A stretch of DNA of 64,000 nt from Kaistia defluvii (GTDB lineage Bacteria > Pseudomonadota > Alphaproteobacteria > Rhizobiales > Kaistiaceae), in assembly GCF_026343955.1 (NCBI RefSeq), contig NZ_JAPKNI010000004.1:248001-312000 (forward strand), given 5' to 3'. The notes beneath the pieces are model-generated. The model searched no databases, was not told the DNA's origin, and saw only the letters and a list, made by a program, of their open reading frames with translations. This document shows positions 1-7,245 of this stretch, one piece after another. How positions within the stretch are numbered: the first letter of the stretch is position 1; every line of letters begins with the position of its first letter. The position numbers and the translations under genes were made by a program.

Positions 1-976
1 CGCCAGACCAGCCGAGCGAGTCGGCCGTCGTGACCACGGCGCCGCTGGCCTCGGCGAGCTGGCGCAGGATGGCGGGATTATGCGCCCCGCCGCCGCAGAC
101 AATGATCTCGCCGGCGCCGCCCGCGAGCGCCACGGCGCGCGCGATCGTCTCGGCGGTGAAGGCGGCGAGCGTCGCGCAGGCATCGGCCGTCGACAGACGC
201 GCCACCGGCGCGCGGGAAAAGGCATCGCGATCGAGCGATTTCGGCGGCGGCAGGCTGAACCAGGGATCGTCCATCAGTTCGGCGAGGGATTGGAGATGGA
301 CGGTGCCCGCCGCGGACAAGGCGCCGTCGACGTCCATGCTGGCGCCCGTGCGCTCGCGGACGAGATCGTCGATCAGCGCGTTGCCCGGGCCGGTGTCGAA
401 GGCGACGATCGAGCCATCGGCGCCGATCCGCGTGACATTGCCAACGCCACCGATATTGACCACCGCGACATCACCCTCCAGTCCGGCGGCGCGCACGAGG
501 GCCGCATGGAAGATCGGCACCAGCGGCGCGCCCTGCCCGCCCGCGGCGACGTCGGCGGCGCGAAAATCATAGACGACAGGCAGGCCGAGCCGCTGCGCGA
601 GCGCGGCGCCATCGCCGATCTGGATCGTCAGCCGACGCGCGGGCGCATGGAACACGGTCTGGCCATGGAAGCCCACCAGCGTGACGCGCGGCGCGTCGAC
701 ATCGCGGCGGGACAGCAGGGCCTCGACGGCTTCCGCATGCGCGTCGGTGACGATCCGCTCGGCATCGCCGATCACACCGGGACGAGCCTCGCGCCGGTCC
801 AGCCCGACCGCAGCCGCCAACGCCGCGCGCAGCACGGCGCGTTCATCCGCTTGATAAGGCCTGAAATAGGTGGGGCCGAAAGCCTCGACCTCTTCCCCGT
901 CGGTCGCGATCAGTGCCGCGTCGACGCCATCCATCGACGTTCCGCTCATGAGCCCGACAACGACCGTTCTGCGCAT
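1..976 (-). CDS. anmK: Anhydro-N-acetylmuramic acid kinase, 3' end beyond window
   Basis: Phosphorylates and opens 1,6-anhydro-MurNAc to MurNAc-6-phosphate in cytosolic peptidoglycan recycling. The minus-strand reading frame begins at ATG 976-974 with the family N-terminus VVGLMSGTSMDG (residues about 6-17). It continues through VNIGGVGNVT and a phosphate-binding DTGPGN segment, and CGGGAHNP lies near the left edge. About 325 codons are visible and no stop occurs before base 1, so the C-terminus is missing. It is divergent from the aroG leader and tyrS; anmK beside tyrS is a familiar rhizobial arrangement, here with aroG inserted between them. The 142-bp gap to the leader ATG must hold both promoters. 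Confidence 0.93.
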   Translation of the reverse strand, partial: MRRTVVVGLMSGTSMDGVDAALIATDGEEVEAFGPTYFRPYQADERAVLRAALAAAVGLDRREARPGVIGDAERIVTDAHAEAVEALLSRRDVDAPRVTLVGFHGQTVFHAPARRLTIQIGDGAALAQRLGLPVVYDFRAADVAAGGQGAPLVPIFHAALVRAAGLEGDVAVVNIGGVGNVTRIGADGSIVAFDTGPGNALIDDLVRERTGASMDVDGALSAAGTVHLQSLAELMDDPWFSLPPPKSLDRDAFSRAPVARLSTADACATLAAFTAETIARAVALAGGAGEIIVCGGGAHNPAILRQLAEASGAVVTTADSLGWSG

Positions 977-1082
977 TGGTTCCCCCGGAACTATTCCAAT
1001 CCGGGATAGCCGCATGCGTTGCTTCCGCAAAGAGCAGATCGGCAACAGTGACGCCGTTTCGTCAAAAGCCGCAACGTCCCCC

Positions 1083-1111
1083 GTGACAAACCGTTTCGGC
1101 TGATCTATATG
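1083..1111 (+). promoter_or_regulatory. Candidate sigma-70 promoter of the aroG leader
   Basis: GTGACA at 1083-1088 and TATATG at 1106-1111 are separated by exactly 17 bases. This predicts transcription starting about 1117-1119, which is where the leader-peptide ATG begins. The leader would then have little or no 5' UTR. The elements are seen in the sequence; promoter activity is inferred. Confidence 0.5.
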
Positions 1112-1118
1112 CGCTGTC

Positions 1119-1199
1119 ATGACTTTCGCCGCCACCACCTATGCTTGGTACTTTAGCTATCCGCTCGCTTTGGCGGAGGTAGGGGTGCGCGCGGTCTAA
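1119..1199 (+). CDS. Aromatic-rich leader peptide of the aroG attenuator
   Basis: A 26-codon frame from ATG 1119 to TAA 1197. The first 14 residues read MTFAATTYAWYFSY, with Phe at 1125, Tyr at 1140, Trp at 1146, Tyr at 1149, Phe at 1152 and Tyr at 1158. Six aromatic codons, five of them within a 21-base stretch, are what is expected of a control-codon leader that senses charged tRNA for Phe, Tyr and Trp. It lies directly upstream of an intrinsic terminator and of DAHP synthase, the first enzyme of aromatic amino-acid synthesis. No Shine-Dalgarno sequence is evident before the ATG, consistent with a leaderless mRNA. It has no expected function as a protein. Confidence 0.8.
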   Translation: MTFAATTYAWYFSYPLALAEVGVRAV

Positions 1200-1246
1200 A
1201 AAGCCGCGAAATGTCCCGAAGCCGCCAGACACCTGGCGGCTTTTTT
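1128..1246 (+). promoter_or_regulatory. Transcription attenuator with four alternative pairing segments (aroG)
   Basis: Segment 1, CCGCCA at 1129-1134 inside the leader codons, can pair with segment 2, TGGCGG at 1171-1176. Segment 2, extended to TTTGGCGG at 1169-1176, can pair with segment 3, CCGCCAGA at 1222-1229, as an antiterminator. Segment 3, GCCGCCAG at 1221-1228, also pairs with segment 4, CTGGCGGC at 1233-1240, through an ACAC loop and followed by T6 at 1241-1246, giving an intrinsic terminator. A ribosome stalled on the aromatic codons (1140-1160) would mask segment 1 and free 2 to pair with 3, allowing aroG transcription. This matches the classical trp/phe attenuator logic. The pairings are seen; the regulation is inferred. 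Confidence 0.8.
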
Positions 1247-1285
1247 AATGCCGCCGGGTGGTCCAATTTCTCAAGGAGCCACACC

Positions 1286-2353
1286 GTGCTGATCACCGAC
1301 GACCTCCGCATCCGCGAACTGAAAGAACTCTCGACACCCGAACAGGTGATGCGCGAGTTCCCCCGCACCGAGACCGCCAGCGACACCGTCACCGGCGCCC
1401 GAACCGCGCTGCACAACATCCTGCACGGCACCGACGACCGCCTTGCCGTCGTCATCGGCCCCTGCTCGATCCATGATCCCGTCGCCGCCATGGACTATGC
1501 GCGCCGCCTCGCCGAAATCCGCCCCTACCTCGCCGACCGGCTCGAGATCATCATGCGGGTCTATTTCGAGAAGCCGCGCACGACCGTCGGCTGGAAGGGC
1601 CTGATCAACGATCCCGACCTCGACGGCAGCTTCGAGATCGACAAGGGCCTGCGCATCGCGCGCAACCTGCTGCTCGAGATCAACGATCTCGGCGTGCCGG
1701 CAGGCTCCGAATTCCTCGACATGACGACGCCGCAGTATTTCGCCGATCTCGTCGGCTGGGGCGCGATCGGCGCGCGCACGACCGAAAGCCAGGTGCATCG
1801 CGAGCTGGCCTCCGGCCTCTCCTGCGCGGTCGGCTTCAAGAACGGCACGGACGGCAACGTCAAGATCGCGCTCGACGCGGTTCTCTCGGCGTCGCAGCCG
1901 CACCATTTCCTGGCCGTCACCAAGACCGGACGGTCCGCCATCGCCACCACGGTCGGCAACGAGGACTGCCACATCATCCTGCGCGGCGGAAAATCGACCA
2001 ACTATGACGCCGCCAGCGTCGAGGAAGCGGCCAAGGCCTCGGAGAAGGCCGGCATCGTGCCGAAGATCATGATCGACGCCAGCCATGCCAACTCCTCGAA
2101 GAAGCCGGAAAACCAGCCGATCGTCGTCGAGGACATCGCCCGCCAGGTCGAGGCTGGCGACAACCGCATCATGGGCGTGATGGTGGAGAGCAACCTGGTC
2201 GCCGGCCGGCAGGACCTGGTCGAAGGCCAGCCGCTCGTCTACGGCCAGAGCATCACCGATGGCTGCATCGACTGGGACACCTCGGTCGACGTTCTCGAGC
2301 GGCTCGCCGCCGCCGTGGAAGCCCGCCGGGCCCGCGCCCGCCGCGCCGCCTGA
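1286..2353 (+). CDS. aroG: 3-deoxy-7-phosphoheptulonate (DAHP) synthase, class I (AroG/AroF type)
   Basis: Condenses phosphoenolpyruvate and erythrose-4-phosphate in the first step of the shikimate pathway. The 355-residue protein matches the AroG/AroF/AroH length of about 350. It shows IGPCSIHD (residues 62-69), RVYFEKPRTTVGWKG near 95, PAGSEFLD, GARTTESQ, CAVGFKNGTDG and DASHANSSKKP. I chose GTG 1286 because AAGGAG sits 7 bases upstream at 1274-1279 and the protein then begins like its relatives. An ATG at 1211 in the same frame would translate the terminator hairpin and is rejected. It is followed after 93 bp by tyrS. Control by the aromatic leader attenuator is strongly suggested. Confidence 0.96.
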   Translation: MLITDDLRIRELKELSTPEQVMREFPRTETASDTVTGARTALHNILHGTDDRLAVVIGPCSIHDPVAAMDYARRLAEIRPYLADRLEIIMRVYFEKPRTTVGWKGLINDPDLDGSFEIDKGLRIARNLLLEINDLGVPAGSEFLDMTTPQYFADLVGWGAIGARTTESQVHRELASGLSCAVGFKNGTDGNVKIALDAVLSASQPHHFLAVTKTGRSAIATTVGNEDCHIILRGGKSTNYDAASVEEAAKASEKAGIVPKIMIDASHANSSKKPENQPIVVEDIARQVEAGDNRIMGVMVESNLVAGRQDLVEGQPLVYGQSITDGCIDWDTSVDVLERLAAAVEARRARARRAA

Positions 2354-2360
2354 TCCTGAT

Positions 2361-2396
2361 ACGGGAAATTTCGCCCTTCGAGGTGAAATTTCCCGT
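2361..2396. repeat. Perfect 12-bp inverted repeat between aroG and tyrS
   Basis: ACGGGAAATTTC at 2361-2372 is mirrored exactly by GAAATTTCCCGT at 2385-2396 with a 12-base loop. It lies between the aroG stop and the tyrS start. No U-tract follows, so it could be a 3'-end-stabilising hairpin, a processing site or a weak terminator. Transcription may read through into tyrS. Confidence 0.7.
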
Positions 2397-2446
2397 TCCG
2401 GCTGCTAGAAAGCCGGCCAATCCCATCCTTCTTCCAAAGGTCCGTC

Positions 2447-3700
2447 ATGAGCGCCTTCAAGTCCGAGTTGATGCAGATCCTGACCGAGCGTGGCTTCGTC
2501 CACCAGTGCTCGGATAGCGAAGGGCTCGATCGCCGCTTCGCGACGGAGACCGTCACCGGCTATATCGGCTTCGACGCCACGGCGAAGAGCCTGCATGTCG
2601 GCTCGCTGATGCAGATCATGATGCTGCGCTGGATGCAGAAGACCGGCCATCGCCCGCTGGCGCTGATGGGCGGCGGCACCACGCGCATCGGCGACCCGTC
2701 CTTCAAGGACGAGGCACGCAAGCTGCTCACCGACGAGATGATCGACGAGAATTTCGCCGGCATCCGCAGGGTGTTCGCCAACTACCTCGATTTCGACCGC
2801 GCCGAGCGCCCGGCGATCATGACGAACAATGCCGAATGGCTGAACGGCCTGCACTACATCGACTTCCTGCGCGATGTCGGCCGCCACTTCTCGGTCAACC
2901 GCATGCTCTCCTTCGACTCGGTGAAGCTGCGCCTCGACCGCGAGCAGTCGCTGTCCTTCCTCGAATTCAACTACATGATCCTGCAGGCCTATGACTTCGT
3001 CGAGCTGAACCAGCGCCATGACGTGACGCTGCAGATGGGCGGCTCTGACCAGTGGGGCAACATCGTCAACGGCATCGAGCTCGGCCACCGCATGCTCGAC
3101 AAGCAGTTCTATGCGCTGACCACGCCCCTGCTCACCACCTCGTCCGGCGCCAAGATGGGCAAGACCGCGAACGGTGCCGTCTGGCTCAACGCCGACATGC
3201 TGGGCTCGTACGAGTTCTGGCAGTTCTGGCGCAACACCGAGGATGGCGACGTCGAGCGCTTCCTCAAGCTCTACACCGAGCTGCCTCTGGACGAGATCGC
3301 CCGCCTGGCGGCGCTGGGCGGCTCCGAGATCAACGACGCCAAGAAGATCCTCGCCACCGAGGTGACGGCGCTGGCGCATGGCCGCGCCGCGGCCGAGGAA
3401 GCGGCCGAAACGGCGCGCCGCACCTTCGAGGAAGGCGCGCTGGCCGAGAACCTGCCGACGATCGAGGTCGCGGCGTCCGACTTCGCCAACGGCCTCGGCG
3501 TGCTGTCGCTGTTCGTGCAGGCCGGCCTCGTCGCCTCGAACGGCGAAGCCCGCCGCCAGATCAAGGGCGGCGGCCTGCGCGTCAACGACCAGGCGATCAC
3601 CGACGAGAAGGTACTGGTCGGTCCCGACGCGCTGACCTCGGAAGGCGTCGTCAAGCTCTCTCTCGGCCGCAAGAAGCACATCCTGGTCCGCCCGCTCTGA
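2447..3700 (+). CDS. tyrS: Tyrosyl-tRNA synthetase
   Basis: Charges tRNA-Tyr with tyrosine in the cytoplasm. The 417-residue length is typical of the bacterial TyrRS with a C-terminal S4 domain. The HIGH-like signature is HVGSLMQ (about residue 50). The tyrosine-pocket region reads YMILQAYDF, followed by [12 protein letters not shown], and the class I KMSKS loop is KMGKT near residue 238. The S4 domain occupies roughly residues 350-410, around [12 protein letters not shown]. The start is supported by AAAGG about 7 bases upstream. Because it depletes the free tyrosine pool and sets charged tRNA-Tyr, its position after the attenuated aroG gene is functionally suggestive. Confidence 0.97.
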   Translation: MSAFKSELMQILTERGFVHQCSDSEGLDRRFATETVTGYIGFDATAKSLHVGSLMQIMMLRWMQKTGHRPLALMGGGTTRIGDPSFKDEARKLLTDEMIDENFAGIRRVFANYLDFDRAERPAIMTNNAEWLNGLHYIDFLRDVGRHFSVNRMLSFDSVKLRLDREQSLSFLEFNYMILQAYDFVELNQRHDVTLQMGGSDQWGNIVNGIELGHRMLDKQFYALTTPLLTTSSGAKMGKTANGAVWLNADMLGSYEFWQFWRNTEDGDVERFLKLYTELPLDEIARLAALGGSEINDAKKILATEVTALAHGRAAAEEAAETARRTFEEGALAENLPTIEVAASDFANGLGVLSLFVQAGLVASNGEARRQIKGGGLRVNDQAITDEKVLVGPDALTSEGVVKLSLGRKKHILVRPL

Positions 3701-3728
3701 TCTTTCGGACAGCATGAGGATTCGAGGC

Positions 3729-3755
3729 GGCGCAGGAAACGGCGCCGTCTTTTTT
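3729..3755 (+). terminator. Rho-independent terminator after tyrS
   Basis: GGCGC at 3729-3733 pairs with GCGCC at 3742-3746, with GTC and then six T at 3750-3755. It lies 28 bases past the tyrS stop. Confidence 0.65.
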
Positions 3756-3782
3756 GTTTCCGCCTTCGCCACCACGCCCGGC

Positions 3783-3882
3783 GTCATCCTGGGCTTGAGC
3801 CAGGATCCATGCGGCCGGCTTTGCGGACGCGGTCCTCCCCGTGCCACAGGCTGAATGGATCCTCGCTTTCGCGAGGAGGACG
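3783..3882. repeat. Long imperfect palindromic intergenic element
   Basis: The outer arms GTCATCCT (3783-3790) and AGGAGGAC (3875-3882) and the inner arms AGGATCCAT (3802-3810) and ATGGATCCT (3855-3863) frame about 100 bp of non-coding DNA between two convergent genes. Sequences of this kind recur as dispersed intergenic palindromes in rhizobial genomes (recalled knowledge). Only one copy is visible here, so its repeat status is inferred. Confidence 0.5.
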
Positions 3883-3921
3883 GTGCGGAATCGGGACGCG
3901 GGGAGCCAAAACATCGATAAC

Positions 3922-3950
3922 AAAAAGGCGGCGCAGTCGCCTGCGCCGCC
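3922..3950 (-). terminator. Terminator of the first autotransporter gene
   Basis: A perfect 10-bp stem, GGCGGCGCAG at 3927-3936 and CTGCGCCGCC at 3941-3950, with a TCGC loop. On the minus strand it is followed by five T (complement of A at 3922-3926). Confidence 0.88.
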
Positions 3951-3975
3951 TTTCGCATTTCGGAGCTGGCTCGCC

Positions 3976-6687
3976 TTAGAACGCGATGCTCAGGCGTCCC
4001 TGGACCGAGTTATCCGCCGCGTCGCTGGCCAGTTGTCCGGCATAGAACAGGCCGAGCTTGGCGCCCGCCGCCACGTCGACATCGAAGCCTGCCTTGAGCA
4101 GCAGGGCATCCTGCGCGATCGGCGCCCCAGTCACCTGGAAGGCATCGCCACCGGCGAAGGCCAGCGTGCTTACCGGCGTCACGTCGCCCCAGGCATGCTG
4201 CCACGCAGCGGCGCCCTGCAGCGTCACGCCGACATTGCCGACCACGAGCTTGTGATCGGCGCGTAGGCCGAGCGTGCCATAGGTGACGCTCTGGTTGGCG
4301 CCATCGGCGCTCAGCGCTGCCGAACCGCCCGTCTCGCTATAACCATCCGTCGAGAGATGGACGTAGGCGAGACCGGCGAACGGCTCGATCGTCGCCGCGG
4401 CGCTGACCGCGATGTCGTAGCCGACTTCACCGAAGATCTGCGTCGTACCGGCGGAATAGTCAGCCTTCTCCTGTTCGAAGAAGCCCGGCAGCGACACATT
4501 TCGGCTCGTGTCGATCTCGTTCCAGGTGTAGCTGGCGCCGAGGCGGACATTGACGTCCGAAACCTTGCCGCCGGCATAGGCGAGCAGGTGGTAGTTGTCG
4601 CTGTCGCCCGAGGACGAGCGGTCATCGAGATCGAAGCTGGTGCGGCTGTAGCCGGCGGCCGCGCCGATCAGCCAGTCCTTGCCGACGACGCGGTCATAAC
4701 CGACGATGATGCCGCCGGTCGAACGATCGAGCTTGGCGACATTGGCATCGCCGTCGCTATGGCCCCACGAGCCGAAGCCCTGCGACCAGAACGTGTTGGG
4801 ATCGGCAACCGGAGCGGATGCGACGCCGGGGAACGGAGCCATGCTGCGCTTGTCGCCCTCGGCATAGCCGGAGGCGAGGCTGACGGACGGCGCGGCCGAC
4901 CCCCTGGACGGGTAATGCAGGCGGCCAAGCACGGCGTCGCGCAGGAAGAAGCTGTCATTCAGCAGGACGCCGGAAGCGCTCGCATGAATCTCGCCGGAGA
5001 TCGCGTCGAAGACGGCTGGACCGTCGGCCATGGTGAGGAACTGGACGGCGTCAAACAGCGAGCCCGATCCAACGGATTCAATACCGTTCGCGGCGGCGAC
5101 CTGGTTCGATGTCGTCGCGCCGGACGCGAAGTTCACGTCCTGCGTGAGGGTCAGGTAGATCGAATGGCTGTCATCGTCGAGCGACAAGGCTCCGGAAATG
5201 AAGGCGAAGTCCTCGATGACGCTGCCGTTGCCGAAGCTCGCATTGCCGCCGGCTGTGGCGACCGTGTAGTCATGGTCCAGAAGGTAGCCGCTGACCGGCA
5301 CGACGCGGACCGCGCCGTCCAGGACGAGATCGCCTGTCGCAGCTATCTTGCCAGCCTGACCTGAATCGTCGATGCCGGTTACGAACTGGCCCTCCGTGCC
5401 GAGTGCAAAATCTCCCGTGACGTTCAGCGTGCTGCCGGCATAGACGGCGATCGTCGTCGGACCCGCGAAATTCTTGCTGCCGGTCAGCGTGACGTCGCCT
5501 TGCGACACGCCGAGCACCTCAATCGTTTCCGACAGGTTGCCAATCGTCAGCGTACCGGCGCCGTACTTTTCGAGACCGCCATTGCCGGCGAGACTACCGG
5601 ACCAGGTGGCGTCGAAACCATTGGTGTCGATGAAGGACAGCGTGCCGTCGGTCAGAGTGGCATCGACGGACGTGTTGAGCGCGCTCGTGACCTTGATCGC
5701 GCCGCCGCCGAGGTTGAAATTATAGGTGCCCTGCCCGCTGACGCGTCGGCCCTTCAGGCTGGCTCCGCCAATCTCCAGCGTGCCACCATCGAGATTGTAG
5801 GTTCCCGTTCCGGTGCCCGCGAGATAGAGCGACGACGTTGCGTCGACGCGCAGGATACCGCCGTTCTGGTTGATCTCGCCGGTAGCGGTGGCCGCGCCAT
5901 TGTCGGTCTCGCGACCAAACCCAATGGCCAGATAGCCGCTATCCCGGATCGAGACAGTGCCGCCTTCGATGTTGAGAGTGCCGCTGGTGCCGCCCGTCTG
6001 AGTGGTGTTGCGTCCGAGCGTCATGCGGCCATCACTCACCTCCAGCAAGCCGTCGCTGATCGTGTAGGTGCCCTGGCCGCCCTGATTGCCGATGTGAACA
6101 GCCGCGCAGCGATCTTCGTTGCCGCAGGTGGGAGAAATGGTAACCGTGCCGCCGGTCTGCATCGCCGTGCCGGTACCGCCGTAGTAGCCAACGGACAGGC
6201 CGACGCCGAACGAAGCGGATGCACCCTCCCCGATCGTCATCGCGCCATCGCTGGACGCGCCCGAACCGACCGCCAGGTACTCGATGGCGCTATCGCCGGT
6301 GAAATCCAGCGTGCCGCCAGCGATATGGGTCTCACCGCCGTTGATGGTGGCGCCATCGAGCGTCAGCGTGCCGGCGCCCATCTTGGTGAAAGTTCCATAG
6401 GAGCTATCCCAGGCGACGCCTTCGAGTTCGATCGTATCCGAGAACGTGACGCTGCCGGCATTGTTCAAGACCAGCGGCGCCGCCGCCGAAACGTCGATGA
6501 CGCCCGTGACAACAAGGTCATCCAGTTCGGCCTGCGTCTCGACAATGATCGGCGACGGATCGGCCGAGGCTCGTCCAGCGCCGCCCAGCATCGTCGCTAT
6601 GGCGACCAACGACACGCCCGCCGCCCAGCGCGCGCGTGCGAAATCCGGCGCCGAACGAGTCGCCCGGCCTGCTTTGAATGATGACAT
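3976..6687 (-). CDS. Type Va autotransporter with beta-helix-type passenger
   Basis: A predicted 902-residue surface protein that exports its own passenger through an outer-membrane barrel. The signal peptide has a basic n-region, a hydrophobic VSLVAIATML core and a likely ASA|D cleavage at 42/43. Residues about 60-450 are rich in Gly-Thr/Ser repeats such as GGTLDFTG, GAGTLTLDG and GTLTIGNLS, the autotransporter-associated beta-strand pattern. A SGEIHAS linker precedes the barrel, which runs from about 630 to a terminal Phe. I chose ATG 6687 rather than upstream GTG/ATG codons because the signal peptide starts there. The passenger function is unknown. The barrel is clearly related to the second autotransporter at 59.7-61.6 kb. 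Confidence 0.88.
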   Translation of the reverse strand: MSSFKAGRATRSAPDFARARWAAGVSLVAIATMLGGAGRASADPSPIIVETQAELDDLVVTGVIDVSAAAPLVLNNAGSVTFSDTIELEGVAWDSSYGTFTKMGAGTLTLDGATINGGETHIAGGTLDFTGDSAIEYLAVGSGASSDGAMTIGEGASASFGVGLSVGYYGGTGTAMQTGGTVTISPTCGNEDRCAAVHIGNQGGQGTYTISDGLLEVSDGRMTLGRNTTQTGGTSGTLNIEGGTVSIRDSGYLAIGFGRETDNGAATATGEINQNGGILRVDATSSLYLAGTGTGTYNLDGGTLEIGGASLKGRRVSGQGTYNFNLGGGAIKVTSALNTSVDATLTDGTLSFIDTNGFDATWSGSLAGNGGLEKYGAGTLTIGNLSETIEVLGVSQGDVTLTGSKNFAGPTTIAVYAGSTLNVTGDFALGTEGQFVTGIDDSGQAGKIAATGDLVLDGAVRVVPVSGYLLDHDYTVATAGGNASFGNGSVIEDFAFISGALSLDDDSHSIYLTLTQDVNFASGATTSNQVAAANGIESVGSGSLFDAVQFLTMADGPAVFDAISGEIHASASGVLLNDSFFLRDAVLGRLHYPSRGSAAPSVSLASGYAEGDKRSMAPFPGVASAPVADPNTFWSQGFGSWGHSDGDANVAKLDRSTGGIIVGYDRVVGKDWLIGAAAGYSRTSFDLDDRSSSGDSDNYHLLAYAGGKVSDVNVRLGASYTWNEIDTSRNVSLPGFFEQEKADYSAGTTQIFGEVGYDIAVSAAATIEPFAGLAYVHLSTDGYSETGGSAALSADGANQSVTYGTLGLRADHKLVVGNVGVTLQGAAAWQHAWGDVTPVSTLAFAGGDAFQVTGAPIAQDALLLKAGFDVDVAAGAKLGLFYAGQLASDAADNSVQGRLSIAF

Positions 6688-7245
6688 GATGCCCCAATTA
6701 CCCTCGCCCGAAGCCGAAATTGCCAGTGGAAGCGCCGCTCCCGCCATGGCTGTCCATCTTCGTGCCCCCACGGAAATGATCCGCCGAGGATATCAACCCA
6801 CCAGCGGGGTCGCAATAATGGTTTCAAAGTAATTCAAGTTTAGAACGACTCGAAGTTGTTGGTATAGCTGACTCTGCCTCTCCCACCCGGATAACAGATC
6901 GAACCCCAAACCAAAACAACATGCAATTTTTATTGAGAAACATTGCCACATATATTCAAATAACGTCTACGACAAGCAATAAGTTAAGAGAAGAAATCCA
7001 GTAGAATCATGGTCGAACCAGGCGGATTATCGTAATTCAGCAAGATACAGCGCCCCCCTTATCATCAATCGGCGCTAGAAATATAAGCGAACCTCGACCA
7101 AAGCTTGTGCTGTCAAGTTGAGGGCCATGCGACCGCGCAAGCGGATGGGAAAGGCCGAACCCGGGGCGCCAGGGTCCACGGCGGACAGGCCTGGCCGCCG
7201 TGACAAAAGAACGGTCTCTCACCGCCCCGGGCGTCAAACCTGCGT
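6688..7245. other. AT-rich intergenic region, autotransporter promoter side
   Basis: Both flanking genes are on the minus strand, so this region lies downstream of the AsmA-like gene and upstream of the autotransporter. Bases about 6830-7110 are markedly AT-rich compared with the rest of the window. I found no convincing conserved gene, tRNA or strong promoter pair. The composition suggests the autotransporter regulatory region, or a site for a nucleoid protein. Confidence 0.45.

Noticed and set aside
30-1009. Long plus-strand frames across the first kilobase
   Set aside because: They are antisense to anmK; the minus strand carries clear AnmK motifs.
1211-1285. aroG start at ATG 1211
   Set aside because: It would translate through the attenuator terminator; GTG 1286 has a good AAGGAG and matches the family N-terminus.
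3784-3900. Small coding frames inside the palindromic element
   Set aside because: They have no start signals and result from the inverted repeat.
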